Assembly (NCBI GenBank): GCA_022710725.1
Contig: JAKLGK010000003.1
Span: 124,001 to 188,000, forward strand
Length of the DNA stretch: 64,000 nt
Direction of reading: 5' to 3'
Source of the DNA: Verrucomicrobiota bacterium
GTDB lineage: Bacteria > Verrucomicrobiota > Kiritimatiellia > CAIQIC01 > JAGNIJ01
The notes beneath the pieces were generated by a model that was not told the origin of the DNA, did no database searches, and saw nothing but the letters and a program-made list of their open reading frames with translations. A program made the translations under genes and the position numbers. Of this stretch, positions 1 to 12,404 are shown one piece after another; within the stretch, counting starts at the first letter, position 1; each line of letters starts with the position of its first letter.

Positions 1-188
1 CGGACGCGGAGCCCTTCGTCACCGTGGGCCAGCAGGTGGAGCCCGACAGCATCGTCTGCATCATCGAGGCGATGAAGGTGATGAACGAGATCAAGGCCGA
101 GACCCGCGGCGTGGTGAAGAAGATCCTGGTGGACAACGCCTCGGCGGTGCAGTACGGCCAGACGCTGATCCTGATCGACCCGGCATGA
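1..188 (+). CDS. accB: Biotin carboxyl carrier protein of acetyl-CoA carboxylase, C-terminal part
   Basis: This is the last 61 codons of AccB; the reading frame starts at base 3 and the 5' end lies outside the window. AccB carries the biotin that AccC carboxylates for malonyl-CoA synthesis in fatty acid biosynthesis. The biotinylation motif EAMKVMNEI is visible, with the modified lysine inside it, followed by the family-typical end [10 protein letters not shown]. accC starts 34 bases downstream on the same strand, the usual accBC order. The motif has V where most family members have M after the lysine, which is tolerated in the family. Confidence 0.95.
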   Translation, partial: DAEPFVTVGQQVEPDSIVCIIEAMKVMNEIKAETRGVVKKILVDNASAVQYGQTLILIDPA

Positions 189-222
189 GGCCCGGCCCGG
201 AGGACGCGGAGAAGACACCGCC

Positions 223-1587
<1,365 letters not shown>

Positions 1588-1605
1588 GCCGTGGGGGACC
1601 TGGCC

Positions 1606-2082
1606 ATGAGCGAAGCGACACCGGCGGAGAATAATGCAACGATGGACCCGCGCCACCCCCTCCGGGCAGCCGGGGCGGCCGTGCCCCCGGATGACAACGC
1701 CGAGGAGGGCATGGATCAGGGCGAGATCAAGATACATCACCACGTCATCGCCACCATCTCGCGGCTGGCGGCCCTGAAGGTGCCGGGCGTGGCCGCGTTG
1801 AGCCCGTCGTTCGCCCAGGGCCTGGCGAAGGTCTTTGGCAGGAAGATGGACGACACGGGCATCCGGGTCCTGCTGCTGGAGACGGGCGTGGTCATCGACC
1901 TGTACGTCGTCGTGCATTTCGGCGTCCGCATCCCGCAGGTGGCCTGGCAGGTCCAGAGCGAGGTGCGCCAGGCGGTGGAACAGATGACGGGCAAGAACGT
2001 CAAATCGGTGAATGTCGTGGTCCAGTCGCTGCAGTTCGGGGCCGGCCAGAACCCGGCCCGCGAGGAAGGAAAGGCCCCATGA
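1606..2082 (+). CDS. Asp23/Gls24-family alkaline shock protein
   Basis: The protein has about 158 aa from the ATG at 1606; a GTG at 1591 would add five residues. The ATG is preferred because a GGGGA ribosome-binding site lies about 8 bases upstream. After a disordered Pro/Ala/Glu-rich head, residues from about 44 (EIKIHHHVIATISRLAALK) form the Asp23 fold: amphipathic helices and strands ending in VKSVNVVVQSLQF. Asp23 proteins sit under the membrane and are linked to envelope stress. The next gene is its likely membrane anchor, and the two overlap as ATGA, implying translational coupling. The pair is classically described in Firmicutes. The biochemical function is unknown. Confidence 0.85.
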   Translation: MSEATPAENNATMDPRHPLRAAGAAVPPDDNAEEGMDQGEIKIHHHVIATISRLAALKVPGVAALSPSFAQGLAKVFGRKMDDTGIRVLLLETGVVIDLYVVVHFGVRIPQVAWQVQSEVRQAVEQMTGKNVKSVNVVVQSLQFGAGQNPAREEGKAP

Positions 2083-2651
2083 AACCCCTGCGCATTTTGT
2101 CCGGCGTGCTCCTGTTCCTGTTCCTCGTCGCGGCCGGCGCGGCCGTGATCGCGGCCGCGCGTTCGCCCGAGGACTGGCGGCAGGCGATGGACCTGGTCCG
2201 GAGCGAGCGGTGGCTGGCGCTGGGCGCGGCGGCCGCCGTCCTGTGCGCGCTGGCCGTCTACCTCCTGGCCGGCCTCAAGCCGCGCCGGTACAGCGAGCCG
2301 TTCATCACCTTCGAGAACGACAGCGGGTCCGTCAGCGTCAGCACGCGCGCGATTGGCGAGGTCGTCTCCCGCGTGGGCGACGAGTTCGCCGCGGTGCTGG
2401 GCCTGGACAGCGCCGTGCGGCCGGCGGGCGGGAGCATCGAGGTCTCGCTCGACGTCCGAGTGCGCGGCGGGACGCAAATCCCCGAGCTCTGCCGCATGAT
2501 GCAGGACCGCGTCCGCGAGATCATCCGCGAGAACCTCGGCCTGACCGAGATCCGCGGCGTCAAGGTCACGGTGCGCGAGATCGTGGCGTCGGCCCGGGGC
2601 GTGGCCGAGGAGGGCGCGGGGCGCCGCCCGGGAGCGGCGGAGCCGGCATGA
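2079..2651 (+). CDS. amaP: AmaP-like membrane anchor of Asp23
   Basis: The protein has 190 aa. Two hydrophobic helices (about residues 5-27 and 45-66) form a membrane hairpin, followed by a cytoplasmic domain (about 73-170) resembling Asp23 (ITFENDSGSVSVSTRAI ... GVKVTVREI). This is the AmaP layout: a membrane hairpin plus an Asp23-like domain that recruits soluble Asp23. The start codon overlaps the stop of the Asp23-like gene, and the stop overlaps the start of gmhA, so the three genes are translationally coupled. The AmaP assignment rests on architecture and neighbour. The family is sometimes annotated as DUF322 membrane protein. Confidence 0.8.
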   Translation: MKPLRILSGVLLFLFLVAAGAAVIAAARSPEDWRQAMDLVRSERWLALGAAAAVLCALAVYLLAGLKPRRYSEPFITFENDSGSVSVSTRAIGEVVSRVGDEFAAVLGLDSAVRPAGGSIEVSLDVRVRGGTQIPELCRMMQDRVREIIRENLGLTEIRGVKVTVREIVASARGVAEEGAGRRPGAAEPA

Positions 2652-3214
2652 ACTGGGACCGGATGGCGGAAGACCTGCTGGCGGTCGTCGAGGAGGTGAT
2701 CGGCGGCCTGCGCGGGCCCGTCGAGGAACTGGCGTCGGAAATCGCGGCCCGCCTGCGCGCAGGCGGCAAGGTCCTGGCCTGCGGCAACGGCGGCAGCGCC
2801 GCGGACGCCCAGCATCTCGCGGGCGAGCTGATGAACCGGTTCCTCAAGGAGCGCAGGCCGTACGCGGGGATCGCCCTGTCCACCGACACGTCGGTGCTGA
2901 CCTCCATCGCGAATGACTATTCCTTTGCGGAGGTGTTCGAAAAGCAGGTGCGCGCGCTGGGCCGCCGCGGCGACGTGCTGATCGCGATTTCGACCAGCGG
3001 CAACGCGGAGAACGTCTGCCGCGCGGTCAAGGCGGCGAAGGACCTGGGCCTGCTGACCGTCGGGCTGACCGGCGGCTCCGGCGGGAAGCTGCGGCCGCTG
3101 GTCGACCGGCCCCTTTGCGTGGCCTCCACGGCCGCCACGCCGCGCATCCAGGAGGGGCACCAGCTGATCATCCACGCCCTCTGCGAGCGCCTCGAGGAAC
3201 TGTTGGAAAGCTGA
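2648..3214 (+). CDS. gmhA: D-sedoheptulose-7-phosphate isomerase
   Basis: The protein has 188 aa, the usual length. GmhA converts sedoheptulose 7-phosphate to D-glycero-D-manno-heptose 7-phosphate, the first step to ADP-heptose for LPS inner core and surface glycans. The SIS domain shows ACGNGGSAADAQHLAGEL, AISTSGNAENV and the C-terminal EGHQLIIHALCE helix carrying the conserved His/Gln pair. The ATG at 2648 overlaps the amaP stop. A PfkB kinase follows 37 bases downstream and could be the next pathway kinase, but that is only an inference from position. Confidence 0.95.
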   Translation: MNWDRMAEDLLAVVEEVIGGLRGPVEELASEIAARLRAGGKVLACGNGGSAADAQHLAGELMNRFLKERRPYAGIALSTDTSVLTSIANDYSFAEVFEKQVRALGRRGDVLIAISTSGNAENVCRAVKAAKDLGLLTVGLTGGSGGKLRPLVDRPLCVASTAATPRIQEGHQLIIHALCERLEELLES

Positions 3215-3251
3215 ACCCGGCCCCCGCGGGCCTCCGGGAGACCAAGGAACC

Positions 3252-4172
3252 ATGAAAGACAAGGACGCCATTCAACTGGTCGTGGTCGGGTCCACCGCCA
3301 TCGACAACATCGAAACGCCCTGGGCCAAGCGCAAGAACCTCCTCGGCGGCTCGGCCAGCTACGCCTGCGCCGCCGCCTCGTTCTTCACGACCGTCGGCAT
3401 GGTCGGCGTCGTCGGCGAGGATTTCCCCAAGGAGCACATGGAGCTGTACCGGCATTTCGGGATCGACCTCGAAGGGCTCCAGATCAAGCCGGGCAGGACC
3501 TTCCGCTGGGCGGGCGCCTACGAGGAAAACATGGACCAGCGCCGGACCATCCTCACCGAGCTCAACGTCTTCGCCACGTTCCGGCCCGACCTGCCGGAGC
3601 CCTATCGCGCCGCGCCCTTCCTGTTCCTCGGCAACATCTCGCCGGCCCTGCAGGCCCATGTCCTCGACCAGGTCCAGACGCCGAAGTTCATCGTCCTGGA
3701 CACGATGGACCTGTGGATCACGACGGAGGTCGAGGCCCTGCGCAAGGTGATCGGCCGCGTCCACCTGCTGACGCTCAACGAGTCCGAGGCGCGGCACTTG
3801 AGCGGCAAGCACTCCCTGATCAAGGCGTCGAAGCGGCTGCTGGAATTGGGGCCGAAGTACGTCCTGATCAAGAAGGGCGAGCACGGCAGCGTGCTCTTCA
3901 CGCGGGAAGGCATGTTCCTGATGCCGGCGTATCCGCTGGAGGACGTGCAGGATCCGACGGGGGCCGGCGACGCCTTCGCGGGCGGGTTCATGGGCGCGCT
4001 CGCCGCCGGCGGCTACGTCGGGGAAGACGCGATCCGCCGCGCCATGCTCTACGGGAGCATCGTCGCGTCGTTCGGGGTCGAGGCGTTCAGCCTCGAGCGC
4101 CTGGGCATGCTGTCGCGCGAGGAGATCGAGGCCCGCGCGTCGCTGTTCCGGAACATGTGCCAGGTGAGATAA
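3252..4172 (+). CDS. PfkB-family carbohydrate kinase
   Basis: The protein has 306 aa. It belongs to the ribokinase/PfkB superfamily: the N-terminal GGSASYACAAASFF segment resembles the sugar-binding signature, and DPTGAGDAFAGGF (near residue 236) is the second PfkB signature with the catalytic Asp and anion hole. Its neighbour gmhA suggests phosphorylation of heptose 7-phosphate (HldA-like), but the sequence does not settle the substrate; a nucleoside or other sugar is possible. No nucleotidyltransferase domain is fused, unlike HldE. It ends 9 bases before the convergent folE stop. Confidence 0.85.
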   Translation: MKDKDAIQLVVVGSTAIDNIETPWAKRKNLLGGSASYACAAASFFTTVGMVGVVGEDFPKEHMELYRHFGIDLEGLQIKPGRTFRWAGAYEENMDQRRTILTELNVFATFRPDLPEPYRAAPFLFLGNISPALQAHVLDQVQTPKFIVLDTMDLWITTEVEALRKVIGRVHLLTLNESEARHLSGKHSLIKASKRLLELGPKYVLIKKGEHGSVLFTREGMFLMPAYPLEDVQDPTGAGDAFAGGFMGALAAGGYVGEDAIRRAMLYGSIVASFGVEAFSLERLGMLSREEIEARASLFRNMCQVR

Positions 4173-4181
4173 GCGCCGTCG

Positions 4182-4754
4182 CTACACGCCCCGCGCCTCG
4201 TGGCCGACGAGCTGCAGGAACTCGTTGCGCGTCGCAATCGAGTCGTGGAAGCTGCCCAGCATCGCCGACGTGACCATGCAGGAGTTCTGCTTCTCCACGC
4301 CGCGCATCATCATGCACAGGTGCCGCGCCTCGATGACCACGCCGACGCCCTCCGGGCCCAACGCGTCCATCATCACGCGGGCGATCTGGTTGGTCAGCCG
4401 CTCCTGGAGCTGCAGTCGCCGCGCGAAGATATCCGCGACCCGCGCCAGCTTGCTCACGCCGAACACCCGGCCCTTGGGGATGTAGCCGATGTGGCAGCGG
4501 CCGAAGAAGGGGAGCAGGTGGTGCTCGCAGAGGCTGTAGATCTCGATGTCCTTGACGATGACCATGTGGTTGGCCTCGACCTCGAAGATCGCCGACTGGA
4601 CGACGCTGTGCACGTCCTGCTGGTAACCCCGGGTCAGGAACGACCATGCGTCGGCGACCCGCTCCGGCGTCCGGCGCAACCCCTCGCGGCCCGGGTCCTC
4701 GCCGAGTTCGACCAGCAGCTGGCGCGTCAGGTTTTCCATCGATTCCTTGTTCAT
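4182..4754 (-). CDS. folE: GTP cyclohydrolase I
   Basis: The protein has 190 aa. FolE converts GTP to 7,8-dihydroneopterin triphosphate for tetrahydrofolate. The zinc and catalytic motifs are present: SLCEHHLLPF with the Cys and His ligands, GYIPKGRVFGVSKLARV, and the second Cys in EARHLCMMMRG. The frame is open further upstream, but the ATG at 4754 is chosen because a GGGAGAAG ribosome-binding site precedes it and family homology starts just after it. It converges on the PfkB gene and diverges from the SAM hydrolase gene; the 116-bp gap to the latter must hold both promoters. Confidence 0.97.
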   Translation of the reverse strand: MNKESMENLTRQLLVELGEDPGREGLRRTPERVADAWSFLTRGYQQDVHSVVQSAIFEVEANHMVIVKDIEIYSLCEHHLLPFFGRCHIGYIPKGRVFGVSKLARVADIFARRLQLQERLTNQIARVMMDALGPEGVGVVIEARHLCMMMRGVEKQNSCMVTSAMLGSFHDSIATRNEFLQLVGHEARGV

Positions 4755-4829
4755 GCTCTTCTCCCGGGTTGGGCTCCGCCTTCCTCTCCATACCACATCC
4801 CGTCCGCGTTGCCGTGGAAAAAAACGCCG

Positions 4830-4857
4830 TTGCACTCGCCGGCCGTTACAGTACGCT
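4830..4857 (+). promoter_or_regulatory. Candidate promoter for the SAM hydrolase gene
   Basis: TTGCAC and TACGCT are separated by 16 bases and end 13 bases before the ATG at 4871, implying a very short leader. The -10 match is only moderate. Confidence 0.4.
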
Positions 4858-4870
4858 ACGGGACGAAACC

Positions 4871-5674
4871 ATGGGCGGGCCATTTGTCACCTTGCTGACC
4901 GATTTCGGAACGGGCGACGGCTACGTGGCCGCGATGAAAGGGGTTCTGTGCAGCCGGGCGCCGCGGGCGACGGTCGTGGACGCGGCGCATGACATCCCCC
5001 CGCACGACGTGGCCGCGGCGGCGTGGACGCTCGGGCAGTACTGGCGCTATTTCCCGCCGGGGACCATCCACGTGGCCGTCGTGGATCCAGGGGTGGGCAC
5101 GGAGCGGGCCATCCTGCTGGTCGAGGCCGACAGCCATCTTTTCCTTGCGCCGGACAACGGCGTCCTGACCTGGGTGCTCCGGCAGGCGCGCCGCGTCGCG
5201 CTGCGGCGGCTCAAGGCGGCCGTACACGGCGAGACCGTTTCGACCACGTTCCACGGTCGGGATATCCTGGCGCACGCCGCGGGCCTGCTGGCCGCTGGAC
5301 ACGCCACCGTGGAGCAATTGGGCGAGGATATCCGCGAGCTGGTCATGCCGGCCTGGGCCGCCGTGGAGCGGGTGGGCGACGGCTTGCGCGGGCAGATCGT
5401 GCACGTGGACCGGTTCGGCAACCTGATCACCGGCATCCAGCGGCACCAGGCGCTGGAATCCGTCGGCGCCGCCTTCACGGCCACGGCGGGCGGGTTTCGG
5501 GACATCCCGGGCCGCCGCACCTACGCGGACGCGCAGCCGGGCGAACTGATCGCGCTGTTCGGCTCCTCCGACACGCTCGAGCTCGCCGTGAACGGCGGGT
5601 CCGCGGCCGAGCGGACGGGGCTGGGCCGCGGACAGGCCGTGGTCCTGCATCCCGCCCTGAAGATCGAGGGCTGA
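4871..5674 (+). CDS. S-adenosyl-L-methionine hydrolase (DUF62 / SAM hydroxide adenosyltransferase)
   Basis: The protein has 267 aa. Members of this family hydrolyse SAM to adenosine and methionine and are relatives of the fluorinase and SalL chlorinase. The family motifs are TLLTDFGTGDGYVAAMKG at the N-terminus, VAVVDPGVGTER, LFLAPDNGVLT, STTFHGRDILAHAAG and VDRFGNLITG. Those are the SAM-binding and water-activating positions of the hydroxide-using type. The physiological role of these enzymes is poorly understood. It is divergent from folE and transcribed toward pgi. Confidence 0.9.
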   Translation: MGGPFVTLLTDFGTGDGYVAAMKGVLCSRAPRATVVDAAHDIPPHDVAAAAWTLGQYWRYFPPGTIHVAVVDPGVGTERAILLVEADSHLFLAPDNGVLTWVLRQARRVALRRLKAAVHGETVSTTFHGRDILAHAAGLLAAGHATVEQLGEDIRELVMPAWAAVERVGDGLRGQIVHVDRFGNLITGIQRHQALESVGAAFTATAGGFRDIPGRRTYADAQPGELIALFGSSDTLELAVNGGSAAERTGLGRGQAVVLHPALKIEG

Positions 5675-7435
<1,761 letters not shown>

Positions 7436-7464
7436 ACCCGCCGGGATGACCGGGTGCGAATTTC

Positions 7465-10140
7465 ATGGCCGACGACCAGCCAGTCAACGGGGCCGACAAA
7501 GTGGAGACGTACCGGTACCGCCTTCCGCTGGGCGTCAACCTGGCCCATTACCGGATCCTGCGGCCGCTGGGGTACGGCGAGTTCGGCGAGGTGTACCTGG
7601 CCGAAGACCTCGAGACGCGCAAGCGGAGCGCCCTCCGCATCATGCCGGACGAACTCGCGGCCCAGCCGGGCACGGCGTCCACGCTGCGGGAGACCGTGCA
7701 GGTAAGCGAGAAGCTGGACCATCCGGCCATCCGGGCGATCCGGGAGACGGGGACCGACCAGGGCCTGATGTACCTGGCCATGGACTACATCGAGGGCCCG
7801 CACGGTCAGCCGCGGGCGTTGCGCGACGAGATCCGGGACGGAGGGGGCCGGATTCGCGACGAGCGCAAGGTCCGCCACATCGCCCTGCAGATCTGCGAGG
7901 CGCTCGAGCATGCCCACGCGGCGGGCGTGGTGCACGGCTATCTGCACCCGTCCGACATCCTGATCGGCTCGCTCGACGCGCACCAGACCCGGCACCGGCG
8001 GCTGGGGGCGGGGGGGCCTTCGGCCCTGGATGACCTGGAAGTGCATGTCTCGGATTTCGGCATGATGCCGCTCCGCGAAGCGATGTCCGAGGCCGTCAAG
8101 AGCGACGCCTACACCAGCCCGGAGGAGAATGCCGGCCAGGTCACGCCGCAGACGGATATCTACGCGTTTGGCGTGATCCTCTACCAGATGCTCACGGGCG
8201 GGCGGCCGGGGCCGACCTTCGTGCCGCCCTCCCGCTACGGGGCGTCCAAGGTATGGGATCCGATCGCCGAGCGGTGCCTCGAGCCGGACCTGGCGAACCG
8301 TTATGCAAGCGCCACGGAGTTGAAACGCGATCTGGAGAAGGCGGTTACGCACCGCGCGTTGCGCCGCATGCTGGTCGCCCTGGCGCTGCTGGCCCTGGCG
8401 GGCGTGGCGGCGTGGCAGGGATACCGCGTGTGGCTGAAGGTCCAGGCGGCCATCGAGCGGCGGGCGGAACTGCGGCGGCTGGAGGCGCAGCGGAGGGCCG
8501 AGGCGCACGCCCTGGTGCAGGAAGCGCGGGATCTGTTCTCCCTGCGGAAATTCCCGGAAGCGGACGTGCTTGCGCGGCAGGCGTTGGCGCTGGTGCCGGA
8601 CCAGCCGGAGGCCCTGGCCCTGCAGAAGGAGATCGTGAAGGCGGGCGACAAGGTCCAGGCGGAATTGGCCCGCGACGACGGGACCCGGAAGATGGACCGG
8701 CTCCGCGGCGACCGGCTGGAGGAGGCGCAGAAGGACGCGCTGGCCGAGGCCGAGAAGCTGTTCGCGTCCGCCGAGGCGCGGTTCAAGGCCGGGGACTATG
8801 CCATGGCCAAGGAGACCTTCCGGGGCGCCGTGGCGGAAGCGGACCGGGGCCTGAAACTCGGCGAGGATCGGCAGGCGGCGTTGAAGAACAAGCAGCGGGC
8901 GGAGCAGGCCCGCTGGAACGCCAAGCGGCACAGCGCCGAGCGGGATGACCCGGAGACGTGGGCCAATGCCGAGGACCGGTTCGCGGCCGCGGTTCGGGCG
9001 CTGGACACGGGGCTCTACTTCGACGCGAGCCGGGAGTGGCAGGCGTCCATCCAGCTCTACGGCCAGGCCGACCAGGTCGGCCTGGCCGCGATGAAGGCCC
9101 GCGCCGAGGAAGCGCGCTCGGTCCAGGCCCAGGAGGAGGAGCGCCAGATGCACCTCCGCTGGCCGGGCCTGCCGGACGGCTACCGCGTGGTCGGGCAGGA
9201 GACCGACGCCGCGAGCGGCCTGCCGAAAGTCATCGAAAGCAAGAAATCGGCCTACCGCCTGCTCCTGATCCCGGCCGGCGCGTTCACGCTGGGCCGCCCG
9301 GCCGGCTCGGGCGGCGAGGACGAGCATCCCGCCCGGCGCATCGAGCTCGGCGATTTCTGGATCGGCGAATCCGAAGTGACGGTGGAGCAGTATACGGGTT
9401 TTCTCATCGAGAACGGCAACCAGACCGAGGACGGCGTGACCTGGGCGAACCTGGGTCCGGCGATCAAGCTGCGCATGGTCGAGGGCCAGTTCATGCCGGA
9501 GCCCGGGTTCGAGGAGCATCCGGTCGTCGAGGTCTCGTGGTACGGGGCGCGGGCGTTTGCGGAATGGATAGGCGGCGAACTGCCGACCGAGGCGCAGTGG
9601 GAGAAAGCCGCGAAGGGCGGGAAGGACTGGCTCTGGCCGTGGGGCGACGAATGGGACTGGAGCCGGGCCAATACCGCGGAGCGGCTGGCCGGCCAGGTGG
9701 AATTCAAGGGCTACGCGGAATGGCTGGCCTGGTGGGAGCCTTTCCAGCGCGCTGTCCTGGCCCGCTCGAAAAAAGCCTACGAGGAAACGACGCGGCCCGT
9801 GCGCAGCTTCGAGCCCAACGGGTACGGCCTGTTCGACATGGCCGGCAACGTGCTCGAGTGGTGCCGGGATTACTACGTGCCGCAGGCCTACCGGGATCTC
9901 GCGGACGGGCAGAAGGATCCGCCGCCGGTGCCGCAGGGCTCCCCGGAGAAGGTCACCTACTGGCGCGGCGGCGAGAAGTTCGAGGAAACCGCGGAGTGCC
10001 GGGTGGTGCGCGGCGGAAGCTGGGGCTACATGGGCAACCAGGCCCGGTGCGCCTTCCGGTTCAAGGCCCTGTCCACCGGGCGCTACTCGGACGGCGGCTT
10101 CCGCGTGGTCGTTTCCCCCAGGCGCGCGGCCGTCCCCTGA
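7465..10140 (+). CDS. Membrane pseudokinase fused to an FGE-sulfatase (SUMF1-type) domain
   Basis: The protein has 891 aa. Residues 30-295 form a Ser/Thr kinase-like domain with the glycine loop (LGYGEFGEVYLA) and DFG (197-199), but catalytic positions are altered: the ATP-anchoring lysine is Arg58 (SALRIMP), and the HRDLKPxN loop reads HGYLHPSDI (157-165), so the catalytic Asp is Tyr159. A transmembrane helix (about 302-319) follows, then an Ala/Glu-rich TPR-like or coiled-coil region to about 570, then a C-terminal FGE-sulfatase fold (from about 595: LLLIPAGAFTLGRP, GNVLEWCRDYY, VVRGGSWGYMGNQARC, GGFRVV). Only one Cys sits near the FGE active-site region, so formylglycine formation is doubtful. 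A binding or sensing role is inferred. No strong ribosome-binding site precedes the ATG. Confidence 0.85.
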   Translation: MADDQPVNGADKVETYRYRLPLGVNLAHYRILRPLGYGEFGEVYLAEDLETRKRSALRIMPDELAAQPGTASTLRETVQVSEKLDHPAIRAIRETGTDQGLMYLAMDYIEGPHGQPRALRDEIRDGGGRIRDERKVRHIALQICEALEHAHAAGVVHGYLHPSDILIGSLDAHQTRHRRLGAGGPSALDDLEVHVSDFGMMPLREAMSEAVKSDAYTSPEENAGQVTPQTDIYAFGVILYQMLTGGRPGPTFVPPSRYGASKVWDPIAERCLEPDLANRYASATELKRDLEKAVTHRALRRMLVALALLALAGVAAWQGYRVWLKVQAAIERRAELRRLEAQRRAEAHALVQEARDLFSLRKFPEADVLARQALALVPDQPEALALQKEIVKAGDKVQAELARDDGTRKMDRLRGDRLEEAQKDALAEAEKLFASAEARFKAGDYAMAKETFRGAVAEADRGLKLGEDRQAALKNKQRAEQARWNAKRHSAERDDPETWANAEDRFAAAVRALDTGLYFDASREWQASIQLYGQADQVGLAAMKARAEEARSVQAQEEERQMHLRWPGLPDGYRVVGQETDAASGLPKVIESKKSAYRLLLIPAGAFTLGRPAGSGGEDEHPARRIELGDFWIGESEVTVEQYTGFLIENGNQTEDGVTWANLGPAIKLRMVEGQFMPEPGFEEHPVVEVSWYGARAFAEWIGGELPTEAQWEKAAKGGKDWLWPWGDEWDWSRANTAERLAGQVEFKGYAEWLAWWEPFQRAVLARSKKAYEETTRPVRSFEPNGYGLFDMAGNVLEWCRDYYVPQAYRDLADGQKDPPPVPQGSPEKVTYWRGGEKFEETAECRVVRGGSWGYMGNQARCAFRFKALSTGRYSDGGFRVVVSPRRAAVP

Positions 10141-10171
10141 CTCCGCCGGCTGCGGCTGCGGGACTTTGGGC

Positions 10172-10200
10172 TTGTCAACGGCGGGACTCGCCCCTATAGT
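10172..10200 (+). promoter_or_regulatory. Sigma70-type promoter of rpmB
   Basis: TTGTCA and TATAGT are separated by exactly 17 bases, a near-consensus promoter. The expected start near 10207 gives a leader of about 27 bases with an AAGGAG ribosome-binding site before the rpmB ATG. Confidence 0.8.
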
Positions 10201-10233
10201 GCGCGCCCTTGGAAGGCTTGGAAGGAGCATTGT

Positions 10234-10461
10234 ATGGCGATTGCATGCGAAATCTGCGGTAAGGGCGCCCGGACGGGCAGCCGGATCGTCCGTCATGGGT
10301 TGGCGAAGAAGAAGGGCGGCATCGGCCTGCATACCACGGCCGTCACGGGGCGGCGGTTCCTGCCGAACCTGCAGCGCCTGCGCGTCCGGGAAAACGGCGG
10401 CGTGAAGACGCGCCGCGTCTGCACGGCGTGCATCAAGGCCGGCCGGATCGTCAAGGCCTGA
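10234..10461 (+). CDS. rpmB: 50S ribosomal protein L28
   Basis: The protein has 75 aa and is a component of the large ribosomal subunit. The N-terminus MAIACEICGKGARTGS and the C-terminal CTACIKAGRIVKA each hold a pair of cysteines, marking the zinc-binding (C+) form of L28. The gene is alone in its transcription unit, with a near-consensus promoter upstream and an intrinsic terminator downstream. No rpmG is adjacent, unlike the arrangement in many bacteria. Confidence 0.95.
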   Translation: MAIACEICGKGARTGSRIVRHGLAKKKGGIGLHTTAVTGRRFLPNLQRLRVRENGGVKTRRVCTACIKAGRIVKA

Positions 10462-10481
10462 TCCTTCCGTCCGAGAATCTC

Positions 10482-10517
10482 GAGCCCGACCCGGCCGGGT
10501 CGGGCTCTTCTTTTTTT
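10482..10517 (+). terminator. Rho-independent terminator after rpmB
   Basis: A perfect 13-bp inverted repeat (GAGCCCGACCCGG/CCGGGTCGGGCTC, 10482-10507) is followed directly by TTCTTTTTTT. It lies 20 bases after the rpmB stop and is the clearest intrinsic terminator in the window. Confidence 0.95.
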
Positions 10518-10537
10518 CCCGGCGCGGCGGGGCAGGC

Positions 10538-10568
10538 TTGCATTCGATCCCGGACCCGGCAATATGAA
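10538..10568 (+). promoter_or_regulatory. Weak candidate promoter for citrate synthase
   Basis: TTGCAT and TATGAA are 19 bases apart, just after the rpmB terminator. The spacing is long and the leader short, so this is tentative; some promoter is needed here because transcription from rpmB should stop at 10517. Confidence 0.3.
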
Positions 10569-10589
10569 AGGGTAACGCGGGAGGCGACC

Positions 10590-11888
<1,299 letters not shown>

Positions 11889-11905
11889 CCCCGCCCGGAG
11901 CCGCC

Positions 11906-12310
11906 ATGGACCAGCCCGCCTCCCGCAAGCCTCGCCGGCACGACAAGGTGGAGATCTCGTTTCTCGAGGCCATCCACCGTCGCTGCGGACAGAACCGCCG
12001 CGTATGGCAGGCGCTGGGCGACCTCTACACGCGCACCGGCCGCTTCGAGGACGGGCTGGCCATGGACCTGCGGATGGCCGCGGCCTGCCCGGACGATCCC
12101 CTGGCCCAGTACAACCTGGCCTGCAGCTACGCCCTGACCGCGCGGCTGGAAGAGGCGCTGGAAGCGCTCGAGCGGGCCGTCACGGCGGGGTACCGCGACG
12201 TCGACTGGATGAGCCGGGACCGGGACCTGAAAAGCCTTCACGGCGACCCCCGCTTCCGCGCGATCCTGCGCCGGCTGAAAGGCCGAGCGCGCCCGGCGCC
12301 GCCGGCCTGA
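11906..12310 (+). CDS. Small TPR (end-of-group) protein
   Basis: The protein has 134 aa, is cytoplasmic and has no signal peptide. After a basic head it has a helix pair (VWQALGDLYTRTGRFEDGLAMDLRM) and a TPR unit (PLAQYNLACSYALTARLEEALEALERAV), then DVDWMSRDRDLKSLHGDPRFRAIL. That tail, in which a repeat ends with D-x-DL-x-x-L-x-x-DPRF, defines the TPR end-of-group domain. The protein is a likely interaction module with no known partner. It is 17 bases downstream of gltA. The ATG at 11906 is chosen because upstream codons overlap the gltA end and show no homology. Confidence 0.75.
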   Translation: MDQPASRKPRRHDKVEISFLEAIHRRCGQNRRVWQALGDLYTRTGRFEDGLAMDLRMAAACPDDPLAQYNLACSYALTARLEEALEALERAVTAGYRDVDWMSRDRDLKSLHGDPRFRAILRRLKGRARPAPPA

Positions 12311-12346
12311 AGAAGCCCGCTGGAGATCGAAAACGCCGCGCCCCCC

Positions 12347-12375
12347 TTGCGCCGCGCGCCGTTCGCGCCTATAGT
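12347..12375 (+). promoter_or_regulatory. Sigma70-type promoter of transketolase
   Basis: TTGCGC and TATAGT are 17 bases apart. The expected start near 12382 leaves about 22 bases, with a GAAAGGAAGA ribosome-binding site, before the tkt ATG. Confidence 0.65.
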
Positions 12376-12404
12376 GGGCAGGTTTTTTGCGCGAAAGGAA
12401 GACC

